DNA of 64,000 bases from Hofstenia miamia (GCA_900660155.1 CABFPE010000179.1:111656-175655); one strand, 5' to 3'. Shown: positions 35,801 to 45,766, numbered from the stretch's first letter. Numbers and translations are program-made. Notes: a model not told the origin generated them from the sequence alone.

Positions 35801-38800
35801 TTTTACACGGTGTTGCAAGCACCTCCACTCAGCCCAGCTCGGTTCTTCAGACAACTTTGTAAGGCAAGAGGATAATAAGCAATGAATTTTAAAAATTAAC
35901 TTAAGCTCACCAATTTTGCAAATTCGCTTTATTTTAAAAAATAAATTTTGACATATTTTATTGATTTTATAAATGAATTTCAAATTTTGTTTCAATAAGT
36001 TATTGCTAACCCAGTTAAGCATGTATTTAAGTAGCTTTAATTGCTTTGGTTAGATATTAAAGGTTCACCTTTATAACATGTGACCTGCCAGCAAGATTAG
36101 TATCGCTAATTTTTTATATATTTTAGTGAAATAATGTCCATGTATCTCTACAGTAACAAATTGGTAACTTTGGATGAAAATATTTTCGCAAACCTCACTA
36201 AACTTAAACTTCTTCTGCTCAATGACAACAAGTTGACGTGCCTTCAAACCAACCTTTACAAAGACCTTACCTCACTTTCATTGTTATCAATATACAGAAA
36301 TGACATTCAGTCAATATCGGAAGGGACATTTCGAAACCTAAAGAGTATAACTACCTTGTATATGGCAAAGAATCCGTATATATGTGATTGCAATATGGCA
36401 TGGCTATGACTCTGCTAAATGCAGACTTCGCATTTGCCCTGCAGCCTGCGTTTGTGAGAGCAACTCAATTGACTACCGAGGAAAACGTCTCACTGAGGTT
36501 CCACTCAATATTCCGGACGATGCAGTTGAAATTTTGATGCAATCCAACCTCATCACAGAATTGAACAATGATATTTTCCGCAATCTACGTTTCCTTAGGC
36601 GCATCGACTTTAGCAATAACAACATTAATTACATTGCTCCTCATGCATTTCGGGGTGTTAGGTACAGACCAAAAACTATCAAATCCCTACTACATAACCT
36701 TATAAACACTTTCAAAACTTCTTTAATTATTTTAATAAAAAACAGCTAGATTTATCAATTGTCTATATTTTCTGAAATAATATATTTTCCATTTAGATGA
36801 TAGATAATGTTTTTTATTTAATAACAACACATAATATTACTTTAATATTTAGTGAGCTTATGTCCTTGCATCTCTACAGTAACAAATTGGTAACTTTGGA
36901 TGAAAATGTTTTCGCGAACCTTACTAAACTTAAACTTCTTCTTCTCAATGACAACAAGTTGACGTGCCTTCAAACCAACCTTTTCAAAGACCTTACTTCA
37001 CTTTCATTGTTATCAATATACAGAAATGACATTCAGTCAATATCGGAAGGGACATTTCGAAACCTAAAGAGTATAACTACCTTGCATATGGCAAAGAATC
37101 CGTATATATGCGATTGCAATATGGCATGGCTTACAGGTTTTCTCAAAGGATTTTTAGATAAAAGTCAATCTGTTTGTGCATATCCCAAAAATGTTAAGGA
37201 CATGGTAATTTCAATTTTCTGTAGTTTCACTTAAGAACTATAATCAATTTCTTTAATACATCTACATCCTAAAATTTGAAAAAAGCTTTGTCGAAAAGCA
37301 TACTAATAGATTTTTTTAAATATATAAAGTACAAGACTTAAGTTAACAAAAATTCCAAAATAAGGTTAAAATGCGAATTGAGTTATACACAGATCGACAT
37401 TTTCTACATTGTGGGCAACTACAAGAAATGCAACATGTCCACATATTTTTTCTGTCATCTTTCTTTCCAAAATAATTTTCTTTCTATCAAGTTTCAAATG
37501 AAGGTTTACATCAGTGCTTAAAATCATAAAATTTGATAAATGTTGCTCAATTGCAGAAATTCAATAAATTCTCTGAAGAAGATCTTGTACTAGTAATTTG
37601 TCTTTTATTAAAAGGATCATGAAATGCTATGATTGTAAGCGTTCCAAAAAGAATATTGTTAAAAATAGAAGATCACTCGTGAAATTGCAGTTTTATTGGA
37701 AAAAATTATCCTTAACTATACAGAGTTATTATTATTATTATTATTATCCTTAACTAACAGAGTTCTATCATTGCTGTATATTCAATGCCAAAAAATACCT
37801 TAGAAATTTTCTAAATTCTGAAATTTTCTAAGTAATGGCAACCAGTATTGTGAAACATATGTAAGGGTTGACAAAATTCAATGCTTAATTAAGTTCAATT
37901 TAATTAACTTTCAAATATATAGAGAGACGCTTTCTTAAATAAAGTAGTGTATATATATATATATATACATATATTTACATGCATATTGAAATGCATTGCG
38001 CGTTTCTGTGGAAAGACTGCCACCTCAACAAATTTATAGAATTCTTTACAAGAACGACATTTTAAATTTATTTAATATTATTAGATATTTGCATTTAAAA
38101 TTAAGATTTTAATTAGGTGCTTCAAAAGTTGAAGTCTGAAGATTTTAAGTGTGAAGGATCAGAAAAAGAACGTACAAAGTTAGCAGGAAGCTGCTTCATT
38201 GATAAGCCATGTCCAAAGTTTTGCAGTTGCAATGGAACTGCAGTTGTGTGCAGTGGAGCATCCCTTGTCACCGTTCCTTCGAAAATTCCAAAATTCACCA
38301 CTGAACTCGATTTAAGCAACAACCGTCTTTCAAATCTGAAAGGTATGAATTTTCATACTATTAAAATACACTGAACCAGAAATATTTTAGCAGACGATTC
38401 TTTTGCAAATTTAACCAACCTTCTCAAACTTAATTTATCTCACAATAATCTGAAGGATATTGAAAACGGTGCTTTTTTGGGTCTAACAAACTTAAAGCAT
38501 CTGGACATTTCACATAACAAAATTAAAACTTTAAGAATGGAAGTATTCCAGGAATTTAGTGAATCCATTGAGGCAATTGTGGCAGCAGATAACAAAATTC
38601 GCTGCCTGGACAATACCTCGTTTGGAAGTATGCCAAGTTTGGCCAAAATCACACTATATTCCAACAAGCTTACCACAATTGACGAAGGCAGTATTGACAA
38701 AATGCCAAACTTATCATTCTTTGAAGTGAGGAAAAATCCTCTGAAATGCAACTGTCAAATGAGGTGGTTTCTAAAATTCATTGATTCAAAAGGAATAACA

Positions 38801-39054
38801 GCTGGCATTCCTCTTTGTCACCAACCTACCGTATTATATGTAAGTGTGTTTCTATTAAACTAAATATTTTTAATGTAATATTAATTTCGTCATTATTTTG
38901 AAGTATTGTAGATAAATGCTGGTATTATGTTGAAATATTCTGATCATTTTGATTTTAGAAGCAGCCTCTGCTATTTGTGGCAGACGAACATTTTCAAGCT
39001 TTGAACTGCTCAACAATCAGCAAGCCCAAGTCTTGCACCGCTTCATTGAAGTAG
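29599..39054 (+). CDS. Slit-like secreted LRR protein with three LRR domains and no EGF/LamG part
   Basis: Eight exons with matching phases give about 717 residues: 29,599-29,891, 29,961-30,191, 31,155-31,393, 35,370-35,637, 36,853-37,204, 38,117-38,342, 38,391-38,839 and 38,959-39,054. The start Met is followed by a hydrophobic signal peptide (residues 1-18). Then come three units of LRRNT, several 24-residue leucine-rich repeats and LRRCT: D1 about 22-253, D2 about 256-475, D3 about 480-715. Diagnostic Slit-like blocks are 'CPAACVC', 'LTEVPLNIP', 'LRRIDLSNN', 'NPYICDCNMAWL', and the D2-D3 link 'FKCEG ... KLAGSCF ... CPKFCSC'. Slit binds Robo receptors through D2, so a secreted ligand role is inferred. 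Canonical Slits have four LRR domains, EGF repeats, LamG and a cystine knot. Those are absent here. A divergent Slit paralogue or another multi-block LRR protein is possible. Confidence 0.82.
29961..30191 (+). CDS. Slit-like gene, exon 2 (middle repeats of D1)
   Basis: Acceptor ATATTTAG, donor GTACGT, phase 2 to phase 2. It joins exon 1 to give 'KKLEHLTLNGNQL' and continues with 'LRSLDISNNNL' and 'LRELKLAHNSL'. The intron before it is only 69 bp. Confidence 0.85.
30370..30393. repeat. (TA)n microsatellite next to an intronic MITE
   Basis: TA repeat directly at the left edge of the hAT-like MITE at 30,401. Confidence 0.85.
30401..30698. mobile_element. hAT-like MITE in intron 2 of the Slit-like gene
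   Basis: Inverted ends CAGACTTGTCAACGAGC on the left and CCAGACTTGTTAACGAGCC read from the right on the other strand. The flanks TTGCAACT and GTACAACT are a possible 8-bp target duplication (six of eight bases agree), as in hAT elements. No frame. Length 298 bp. Confidence 0.6.
31155..31393 (+). CDS. Slit-like gene, exon 3 (end of D1 with LRRCT)
   Basis: Acceptor TTGTTTAG, donor GTAAGT, phase 2 to phase 1. The junction with exon 2 completes 'IEILSLEGNKL'. It then reads through 'LQCDCHLKWIHEL' and the later LRRCT cysteines to 'DFVCSSS', which is how Slit D1 ends. Confidence 0.85.
33165..33340. mobile_element. MITE-like element with inverted ends, intron 3
   Basis: Left end GCCAGCCCAGAGATAGACAT and GGGCGG, right end (other strand) GCCTGGCCCAGAGATGGACA and GGGCGG. 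The interior carries GGCCCGGCCCAGCCCGACCC-like sequence, as in many hAT-type short elements. No frame. Confidence 0.6.
34172..34342. mobile_element. piggyBac-type MITE, intron 3
   Basis: Flanked by TTAA on both sides, with inverted ends CCCTTGCAACCC and CCCTTTCAATTCG. TTAA targets and CCCTTT-like ends are typical of piggyBac-related MITEs. 171 bp, no frame. Confidence 0.65.
34408..34686. repeat. Possible short mobile element, intron 3
   Basis: A GC-richer block with GGGACCGGTATCACCCGG at the left and, inverted, AGGGACCTGTACTATAC at the right. Only a few end bases match, so this is a weak call. Confidence 0.25.
35370..35637 (+). CDS. Slit-like gene, exon 4 (D2 LRRNT and first repeats)
   Basis: Acceptor ATTTTTAG, donor GTAAGA, phase 1 to phase 2. 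It encodes 'CPAACVCQDQSVNCQGKWL' with four LRRNT cysteines, then 'TEVPLNIPNDTVEILMKSN' and 'LRRIDLSNNKI'. A diverged copy is fused into the exon-like segment at 36,127-36,661. Confidence 0.85.
36127..36661 (+). pseudogene. Chimeric exon from partial duplication of D2 (candidate poison exon)
   Basis: Acceptor TATTTTAG and donor GTACAG flank 535 nt made of two pieces. 36,127-36,405 is a copy of exon 5 (LRRs to 'CDCNMAWL'). 36,406-36,661 is a copy of exon 4 (from 'DSAKCRL'). The two pieces are in different frames, and the first hits TGA at 36,407-36,409. Included after exon 4 it would truncate the protein in the D2 LRRCT. Skipped, exon 4 joins exon 5 in frame. The exon-4-like part has Tyr where an LRRNT Cys is expected (IDYRG against VNCQG), so it looks relaxed. 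Confidence 0.75.
36853..37204 (+). CDS. Slit-like gene, exon 5 (rest of D2 with LRRCT)
   Basis: Acceptor ATATTTAG, donor GTAATT, phase 2 to phase 0. It reads 'LYSNKLVTLDENVF', 'LLLNDNKLTCLQTNLF', 'LLSIYRNDIQSI', then the LRRCT 'NPYICDCNMAWLTGFLKGF' and 'SVCAYPKNVKDM'. The first 279 nt have a nearly identical twin at 36,127-36,405. Confidence 0.85.
37205..38116 (+). other. Intron 5 of the Slit-like gene
   Basis: 912-bp phase 0 intron, AT-rich, with a (TTA)n tract near 37,728-37,747 and a (TA)n tract at 37,950-37,967. No coding sequence seen. Confidence 0.6.
38117..38342 (+). CDS. Slit-like gene, exon 6 (D2-D3 link and D3 LRRNT)
   Basis: Acceptor AATTAG, donor GTATGA, phase 0 to phase 1. It encodes 'SEDFKCEGSEKERTKLAGSC' and 'PCPKFCSCNGTAVVCSG', matching the Slit D2/D3 junction pattern, and the first D3 repeat 'TTELDLSNNRL'. 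Confidence 0.85.
38391..38839 (+). CDS. Slit-like gene, exon 7 (D3 repeats and LRRCT)
   Basis: Acceptor ATATTTTAG. A second AG three bases on (start 38,394) would remove one residue and keep the frame. Donor GTAAGT, phase 1 to phase 0. It reads 'LLKLNLSHNNL', 'LKHLDISHNKI', 'KITLYSNKL', 'NPLKCNCQMRWFLKF', with later Cys. Confidence 0.85.
38959..39054 (+). CDS. Slit-like gene, last exon
   Basis: Acceptor GATTTTAG. 31 codons ending 'NCSTISKPKSCTASLK' then TAG. The first Cys closes the D3 LRRCT. An ATTAAA near 39,108 may serve polyadenylation. A weak GTAGTC donor overlaps the stop, but no D4-like exon was found downstream in the window. Confidence 0.75.
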   Translation, partial: KQPLLFVADEHFQALNCSTISKPKSCTASLK

Positions 39055-39132
39055 TCTTCTGTTAGCAACATCACTATTTATTATTAATCTTCATAGCTTA
39101 TAGGCGCATTAAATTTTTTTGCATTTAGAGTC

Positions 39133-39388
39133 ATTGTTGCCAGTGGCGTACCCAGGGGGGGACATGTTGGAATGTCCCCCCGTCAGGTTTCCAAATTTAA
39201 TTTTGACTGGATAAATCAAAAAATTTTTCGTAAAAAATTGAAAAATTTAAAATCTAGGATCGTGAAATGCATTTTTAGGGTCTATTTTCTCAATATTTTC
39301 AAAAATTTTCGCGGGGCTTCGCCCGCATTATGGAATAACAATGATGTCCCCCCCGTCAGAAAATCCTGGGTACGCCCCTGATTGTTGC
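39133..39388. mobile_element. hAT-type MITE just downstream of the Slit-like gene
   Basis: The inverted ends CAGTGGCGTACCCAGG and CCTGGGTACGCCCCTG are flanked by the perfect 8-bp target duplication ATTGTTGC (39,133-39,140 and 39,381-39,388). An 8-bp duplication with CAGTG/CACTG-like ends is typical of hAT elements. The 240-bp interior is noncoding. Partial copies lie at 47,147-47,328 and 60,998-61,094. Confidence 0.85.
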
Positions 39389-41531
39389 ATACATAAATAA
39401 CTATGCGAAGCACAAATGAAAATTTTCATTTTTAAATTATGGTATGATTGATAACCTAATCAAATGAGTTGTAAGAATTTCTATAAATGTAATCTAAATT
39501 ATCCCAAAATACTTGAAATCATAACGCCTTTGTAATGCACGATCCATTTGCAAATTTAACAAAATTCAAGAAAGGTGCAATATGGAAAGCTTATGAGTGG
39601 ACTTTAGATACTTTAACAGAGATTACTAGGGAGAATATACAATGAGACTGAAAACTAATGAAATTCAAATTTTGAAAAGTAGCCACTTATTTTACTTGGG
39701 CTACATATATATATATATATATATATATATAAATTTAAACCAAAATTGTGGATTAAAATAAAACTTTACAAAATAATTGTTTCAAACTTAATATTTTAGA
39801 TAACAATTTCAAGCCTTTGTATTATTAAGCTGTTGAGTGACGCATGATTGATCATTTTTGACGTATAGATTCTTCTGGCTTCAAATTTGAGGTTTTGTTT
39901 AAATTTGTGGGATTTTATAGCATTTGTACAAGCTTTGGCTGTACAGTACAACTTCCATAAATTTAGAATAGATGAAAACTAATGAATTTTTCAATTTAAT
40001 GAAAAATATATTGAATTATTTTACTATAAGCAAAGGTGATAATTGTGAAGTTGAAAATTTATTCTAGAACAAAGACTGAAACATTTAAAAAAATGTTATG
40101 CATTTACTTAAAACAGATTCTCTAAACTTCAACAGCCAAGACATTGAGAAAATCATCCCAATTCATGAGAAAAAAATGCAGTGCTCATAAGTGATAAGCT
40201 GCTCTAAACACTTGAATTAAAGATAAAAGGACTTATCAACTCCTTAAGTACCACTCGATCAACGCCTTATCAATAGGACTTGTTTATAAAGTAATTTACA
40301 CAATATAAACAGAACAATCGGAATAAATTAACTTTGCAAAGGTGAGAAAAATTTTTGAAAATTTAGTAAGAATAACATAGATATCATTCACTGATAAATT
40401 GGGAGATTCCCTCTATTTACGTACGTAGACTTCATAAATCAAGACTTGAATTACCAAAAAATATTTTTACAAATTTAATCATTGTGGAAACTGTAAGAAA
40501 TTCACCACGTGCACATGCACATGTTTTTGTTGCCAGAAAAAGATTTAAATTTAACACATTTTAAGATGTTTTTCAAATTCCTTTGAAATATAATGCGGTA
40601 TGGATCAATATTTGTTTTCAAAATAATGAAATTCACCAAATACAACACTCTTTTACAATAGAGCTCATCAGAGCTAATTTAAAATTTCAGTGCAACAAGT
40701 TTGAACCACCTCGGAATTTTAACGATTTTTATCCTAAATTTTTATTACTGTTTGCATTTACAACAGATCCTAAGTATCCAATCATTTCAAGTATGTTTTA
40801 AGCATGGGTGTTTTTAATTGGGCCTTTGCATGTTTCAAAAATTTATCAGAAAAGGTTATTCTGGATGATCCTGAACAAAGAAAGCGACTTTATTCTCCTT
40901 TTAGTAATAATATTCCAGAAGAATATTTATTCTGTTGTTGTAAAAAGTTTTTTTTATTTCAATTAACATTATGTTAAAGAATAGAGTCATTGTTTATAAA
41001 GCAAAAACTATCAAAGTTTTCACTGTAAATTTAGTTTGTGCTGTGATTTATAATGTCATGTTATGTTCAATATATATATTTTACTAAATAGCTTTTCAAT
41101 GGTGTAATTTAGAAAAACTATGCAAACTATACAAATTATCAATGTAAGTGAGTGTCTACATGTTTAGTTTTCGTTAATCTTAACAAATGTTGACAATTTA
41201 AACAATAATTTTTAAAAAATTGTGCATCCCTTCTCTTGGCACATTGGATATTCTCTTGTTAGGCCTTCTATTTAAAGACTGCCATGTTTGAAGACTTAAT
41301 GTTTTTCAAAGGTTTTTTCAGAAATTCTGATTATGTATTATGTGTAATAAAAAAGTAGCCTATATTGAAAGACAGACGATTTACATTGGCATGAATGTGC
41401 TATAGAAAAACATGCCTACAATTAATCAACTTTTTTTAATCTATTTTTGTTTCTACACCACACCACAATCCACAATGTCTGCACTAAGTTTGTACATTTA
41501 AAACATTAGTCAGAGAATCAGATGATACTGT
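39389..41531. other. Noncoding AT-rich stretch
   Basis: No protein-like frame, and no LRR-coding sequence that could be a fourth Slit domain. A (TA)n tract lies at 39,705-39,730. Confidence 0.45.
39705..39730. repeat. (TA)n microsatellite
   Basis: Short uninterrupted TA repeat in noncoding sequence. Confidence 0.85.
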
Positions 41532-42073
41532 TTAGGGTTTTGTAAGGCAATCAGTCAGCTGAAACTTTGTCTCCACCCACTGGATTTCCGTATGTTCCTT
41601 GTTATCAATCAATTCTCGCAAATAACTAAAATCAATCCGTATCCTGTTGTCATGTGACTGCTTGGTAGAATAGATAGCTTCAACAATTGACCGATTATCA
41701 GTATTTGTCACGATGGGAAGCGGAATACCAAGAACGTCCTTCATGATGTCTTAATGAGTAATGCAGGGTCAACAGCTTCAGTACATGTCATAGTTGCAGC
41801 AGAAATTGTAATTCTAGCCACTCTTTGCAATTTACAAGACCACCATGACAGCAACGATGCATTGCGAAATTCACTTTCAATCAATACCAAATATCCAGCT
41901 TGACTCATACATTCTTCACCCTTTCCAACAGAGGCATTACTATAACAACTCATCTTCCCATGAGATATATCACCCAAATTAGGAAATTTAAGCAATTTTT
42001 TACTGCATCCAAATTTTCTTACTAATTTGTTCAGTGTTAACACATCTCGAACACCTGGCGTGGGTGTTGGCAA
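41532..42073 (-). mobile_element. Copia-type retroelement relic (RNase H and C-terminus)
   Basis: This is a fossil fragment on the minus strand. The frames at 41,532-41,744 and 41,741-42,073 contain blocks of the RNase H end of copia-like pol: 'SLNKLVRK'-type entry, 'YSNASVG', 'SWWSCK...RITISAAT', then 'TDNRSIVEAIYSTK', 'IRIDFSYLREL' and 'TDCLTKP'. No LTRs, RT or integrase are nearby. It is broken. Confidence 0.65.
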
Positions 42074-42328
42074 CAGTTGTCAACACTGTCATTGCTCTTT
42101 TGCTTTTCGCGTTTTTGAATTGCTTTCGATCTCCTGTAATTTTCCCGTGTTTCTCTGAAGTTTGTTGGTTCCCTTGAAGTTCCCCTTCCTTTGCTTACAC
42201 CATTCAACGAATTTTCTACCTCTCCACCCTCCCCTCTTCAACCTGAAGCTCCCACCTCCCTCCACTCTTCAAGTTGTTTTGGTTTTGTGTATATCACTAC
42301 TGCCTTTCCATTTTTAAAAATTTCGTCC

Positions 42329-43184
42329 TATGCCCAAGCCGTTACCTCTCTCAAACGCGCTGTTGGTGCTCCTCTCACTTTGCAGGCTCCTGAAAACAAT
42401 GAAGAACTGAGCCTTGACACGAGCAAGTTCCAAAATCTCACTTCAACTTTCATTTTGCCAGCTCCACTAGCAGTTCAAGATCTAACCCTTTTTTTTCACG
42501 ATGCATTCAACCAACTTGGCTCCAAAATCGGTATTATAATCAAGAACGCGAACACAGAAGCTCCCAACAAGATTCAAATTTCCAGAAATTTGGTCACTCC
42601 CCCCTGCTCCTCCAGACGCTTGCGAGCACTACGAGTAATTCTCTCATCAGTTGTTGCAGAAGACATGGCTGTTCTCTTTGAGAACACTATTGAAATTGCA
42701 GGAAAATCACTTGTGACAACGGAATGCGAGAAGAAGAGAATACAGCTAGTAGGCAAGAATGAATTTCCCAAAGTCTCTCTTATCAACATGTTGAACTTTC
42801 CGGCTACATGGAAACCTAGGGATCAGTTTGCACTTCTTCAATGCCGTTCTTTTCTAAAAAAACACGTAGGACAGATCAAGAGCTTTGAGCACAGAAACAA
42901 CTTCAATAGTGTGCAGTCTACTGTGTCTGTAGAAATTAAGAACTGGCTAGAATAAGCAAACCTTCATAGATGGAGTCAACCAATCAAAGAACAAGGCGGT
43001 TTCGAAGCAGTGGAGGATCTCTGCATCATCTGTGACTGCCCTGCAATCACCATTTGCTCAATGTGCAACTACACAGGGCACTCCAAATGACATAGCCATT
43101 TGCCAGTACCAGAGTGGGGTCAACGATGTTTGGTCAGCATTCAAAGCAGCAGGGCTTGAAGAAAGAATGCAGCGTCTAGACAAG
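42329..43184 (+). repeat. 856-bp exact duplication left of an N, copy 1
   Basis: Identical, as far as I can read, to 43,186-44,041, with a single N between. The junction continues smoothly only out of copy 2 on the right and only into copy 1 on the left. This is the trace of unmerged overlapping contig ends. Confidence 0.92.
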
Positions 43185-43185
43185 N
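43185..43185. other. Assembly gap (single N)
   Basis: A single N joins two exact copies of an 856-bp segment. Confidence 0.95.
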
Positions 43186-44041
43186 TATGCCCAAGCCGTT
43201 ACCTCTCTCAAACGCGCTGTTGGTGCTCCTCTCACTTTGCAGGCTCCTGAAAACAATGAAGAACTGAGCCTTGACACGAGCAAGTTCCAAAATCTCACTT
43301 CAACTTTCATTTTGCCAGCTCCACTAGCAGTTCAAGATCTAACCCTTTTTTTTCACGATGCATTCAACCAACTTGGCTCCAAAATCGGTATTATAATCAA
43401 GAACGCGAACACAGAAGCTCCCAACAAGATTCAAATTTCCAGAAATTTGGTCACTCCCCCCTGCTCCTCCAGACGCTTGCGAGCACTACGAGTAATTCTC
43501 TCATCAGTTGTTGCAGAAGACATGGCTGTTCTCTTTGAGAACACTATTGAAATTGCAGGAAAATCACTTGTGACAACGGAATGCGAGAAGAAGAGAATAC
43601 AGCTAGTAGGCAAGAATGAATTTCCCAAAGTCTCTCTTATCAACATGTTGAACTTTCCGGCTACATGGAAACCTAGGGATCAGTTTGCACTTCTTCAATG
43701 CCGTTCTTTTCTAAAAAAACACGTAGGACAGATCAAGAGCTTTGAGCACAGAAACAACTTCAATAGTGTGCAGTCTACTGTGTCTGTAGAAATTAAGAAC
43801 TGGCTAGAATAAGCAAACCTTCATAGATGGAGTCAACCAATCAAAGAACAAGGCGGTTTCGAAGCAGTGGAGGATCTCTGCATCATCTGTGACTGCCCTG
43901 CAATCACCATTTGCTCAATGTGCAACTACACAGGGCACTCCAAATGACATAGCCATTTGCCAGTACCAGAGTGGGGTCAACGATGTTTGGTCAGCATTCA
44001 AAGCAGCAGGGCTTGAAGAAAGAATGCAGCGTCTAGACAAG
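43186..44041 (+). repeat. 856-bp exact duplication right of an N, copy 2
   Basis: Identical to 42,329-43,184. See that entry. Confidence 0.92.
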
Positions 44042-45766
44042 AAAATTGATGAAACAGAGGAATGCAGCCGACAAGCTCAGACATCAGAAGAGGTTGATGC
44101 AATTTCCGCAAGCCCGACGCACAGCCCAAAATCCCTGTCTGTAACCACGTCCTTAGCCCGTCGTTACCACCTGCGCCACAACAGTGAAAGTTCTTATGCC
44201 TTCACTGCACCCCAGGAAGCGTAAGGTCCCGTCCCCAAAGCCAACAGCCCAACAGGCTCTAGAACGCCACTAGGCCTTTTTTATTTCAAGCCCTTAAAAA
44301 TTGTTGAAAGTACCAGCCCTCCTATAATGTCATCTTCTGCACTTAGTTACCTTGTCTTTTAAGTTTTTCCTTGAATTAGCAAACTCTAAATGTTGCATAT
44401 AGGTCTTTATTACCCTCTTTTCCTTATTACCTGTGTTATGTTAAAAATATTAAATTATAATACAAACGGAATTGCTTGCCAAAGTAAGTTTTCAAAAATC
44501 GCACACTCAATAGTCCTTACTAAACCCCACTATGTATTTTTGCAAGAAACCAAAACCACTGATATTTCAGGTTCAATGTAAAACCTTTTAAACAAACATG
44601 GCTTCAGTAACCTTATACAATAACAACAGCCCAAAACTAAGTCTAAAATATCAATGCCCAGCAGCTCAAATTTTCTATCAAAAATCAAACAATTTAGTAT
44701 TAACAAAACCACTATTTAGGAAAAGGGGACTATATGTCTAACATAGACTTTATAGCCTCTTCTCTTACTTCATTAATATTTAAATCCCTACTAAGTGCAG
44801 GAGACTCAAATTGCTTTTATTTATCTGAAGATGTTAACAATTCGCAATCATTGTCCAACCCAACCCTTACTAGATACAATTACTTAAATAATAATTTTCT
44901 TCGTAGGTTTAACCTAGTTGATACTGCCGCCTATGCTGAAAACTATTACCATAATTATTTTATTAATTGTAGCATGTACTCCTCTCTTATAAACCATTGT
45001 TTTACTTCAGAAGACCTACGCATGGCCGAATCTAAAGTATTATCTATCAATTTTTTCAACCATACACCACTAGTGACATCTTTCCAAACTGATATTCCAA
45101 AAGGGCAGGTGTGTGGCGAATGAATTCCAATTTACTCAATAATGACTTTGACGAGATATCAAATTTCTTGTTCATTTGAACAGGCTAATGTAACGAACAT
45201 TCAAAGTGAATGGATGACTATGAAGAGAAGGGTCAAAAACTATTTGCAGATAAAACAGAAAGCCATTGAAAGCGATTGCTTTTATAAAGCCAAGAACCGT
45301 GACAAGCATTTAAATTCTTTGACCACGGACATGTACAATTGTGAATAATTCAGGATATATTATGAATCAGAATTGCGCAAAATTCAAAATCTACGCGACC
45401 AGGTCAAACTTGAATACATCAAGCATGAGGTTGATGAGAGCAGCACTAAGGACATCAAAAACTACACAAATAAGTCAATGGATAAGCTAAATATCGAAAG
45501 CTTTCAATTAAGCAATAACACTATTTCTGACAACCAAGACAATGTTATTAACACGTTCACTGATTTTTACAAATATCTATATAAAAAATTTTATATATCA
45601 TTACAATCTTCTAAATCAAAGCATATTTATTTAGCAATAGATAAACTAAAAATACTCCAGGAATAGATGGCCTTAATGCTGCCTTCTATAAGACCTTCTA
45701 CTCAATCCTTGCACTGCATTATTTATTATTAATTGAATCAATCTTAAAATCCGGCCAAATTTCTAA

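Larger units (their letters stand above)
42191..44224 (+). mobile_element. ORF1 region of the L1/Tx1-type LINE
   Basis: The first frame (42,191-42,955, 254 codons) has Pro/Ser-rich N-terminal sequence and 'SSYAQAVTSLKRAVG', then a basic, folded-looking region ending NWLE at a TAA. The same frame then continues with a Cys cluster, C-x2-C-x-C...C-x2-C...GHSK, resembling the zinc-binding part of Tx1-type ORF1 proteins. After a frame change, 43,889-44,224 gives 'NDIAICQYQ', a coiled-coil-like 'LEERMQRLDKKIDETEE' and a Ser/Thr-rich tail. ORF1 proteins bind LINE RNA. The exact 856-bp copy on each side of the N at 43,185 is probably artificial, so the true ORF1 is shorter. Confidence 0.65.

Noticed and set aside
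36384-36749. A frame starting at an internal ATG that reads as a separate LRR protein
   Set aside because: It is the exon-4-like half of the chimeric exon plus intron sequence, bounded by a splice donor at 36,661, not an independent gene.
29599-39054. Variable lymphocyte receptor-like or cassette-assembled LRR system
   Set aside because: The LRR modules are ordinary exons in Slit order with consistent phases. There is no array of donor cassettes and no stalk or anchor sequence.
39055-42000. A possible D4 or EGF part of the Slit-like gene downstream
   Set aside because: I searched by eye for LRRNT (CPxxCxC), LRR and EGF cysteine patterns and found none. The stretch holds a MITE, AT-rich DNA and a copia relic.
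42191-43812. Tandem duplicated host genes encoding 191-254 residue proteins
   Set aside because: Exact base identity across an N and the neighbouring LINE ORF2 show an assembly duplicate of LINE ORF1.
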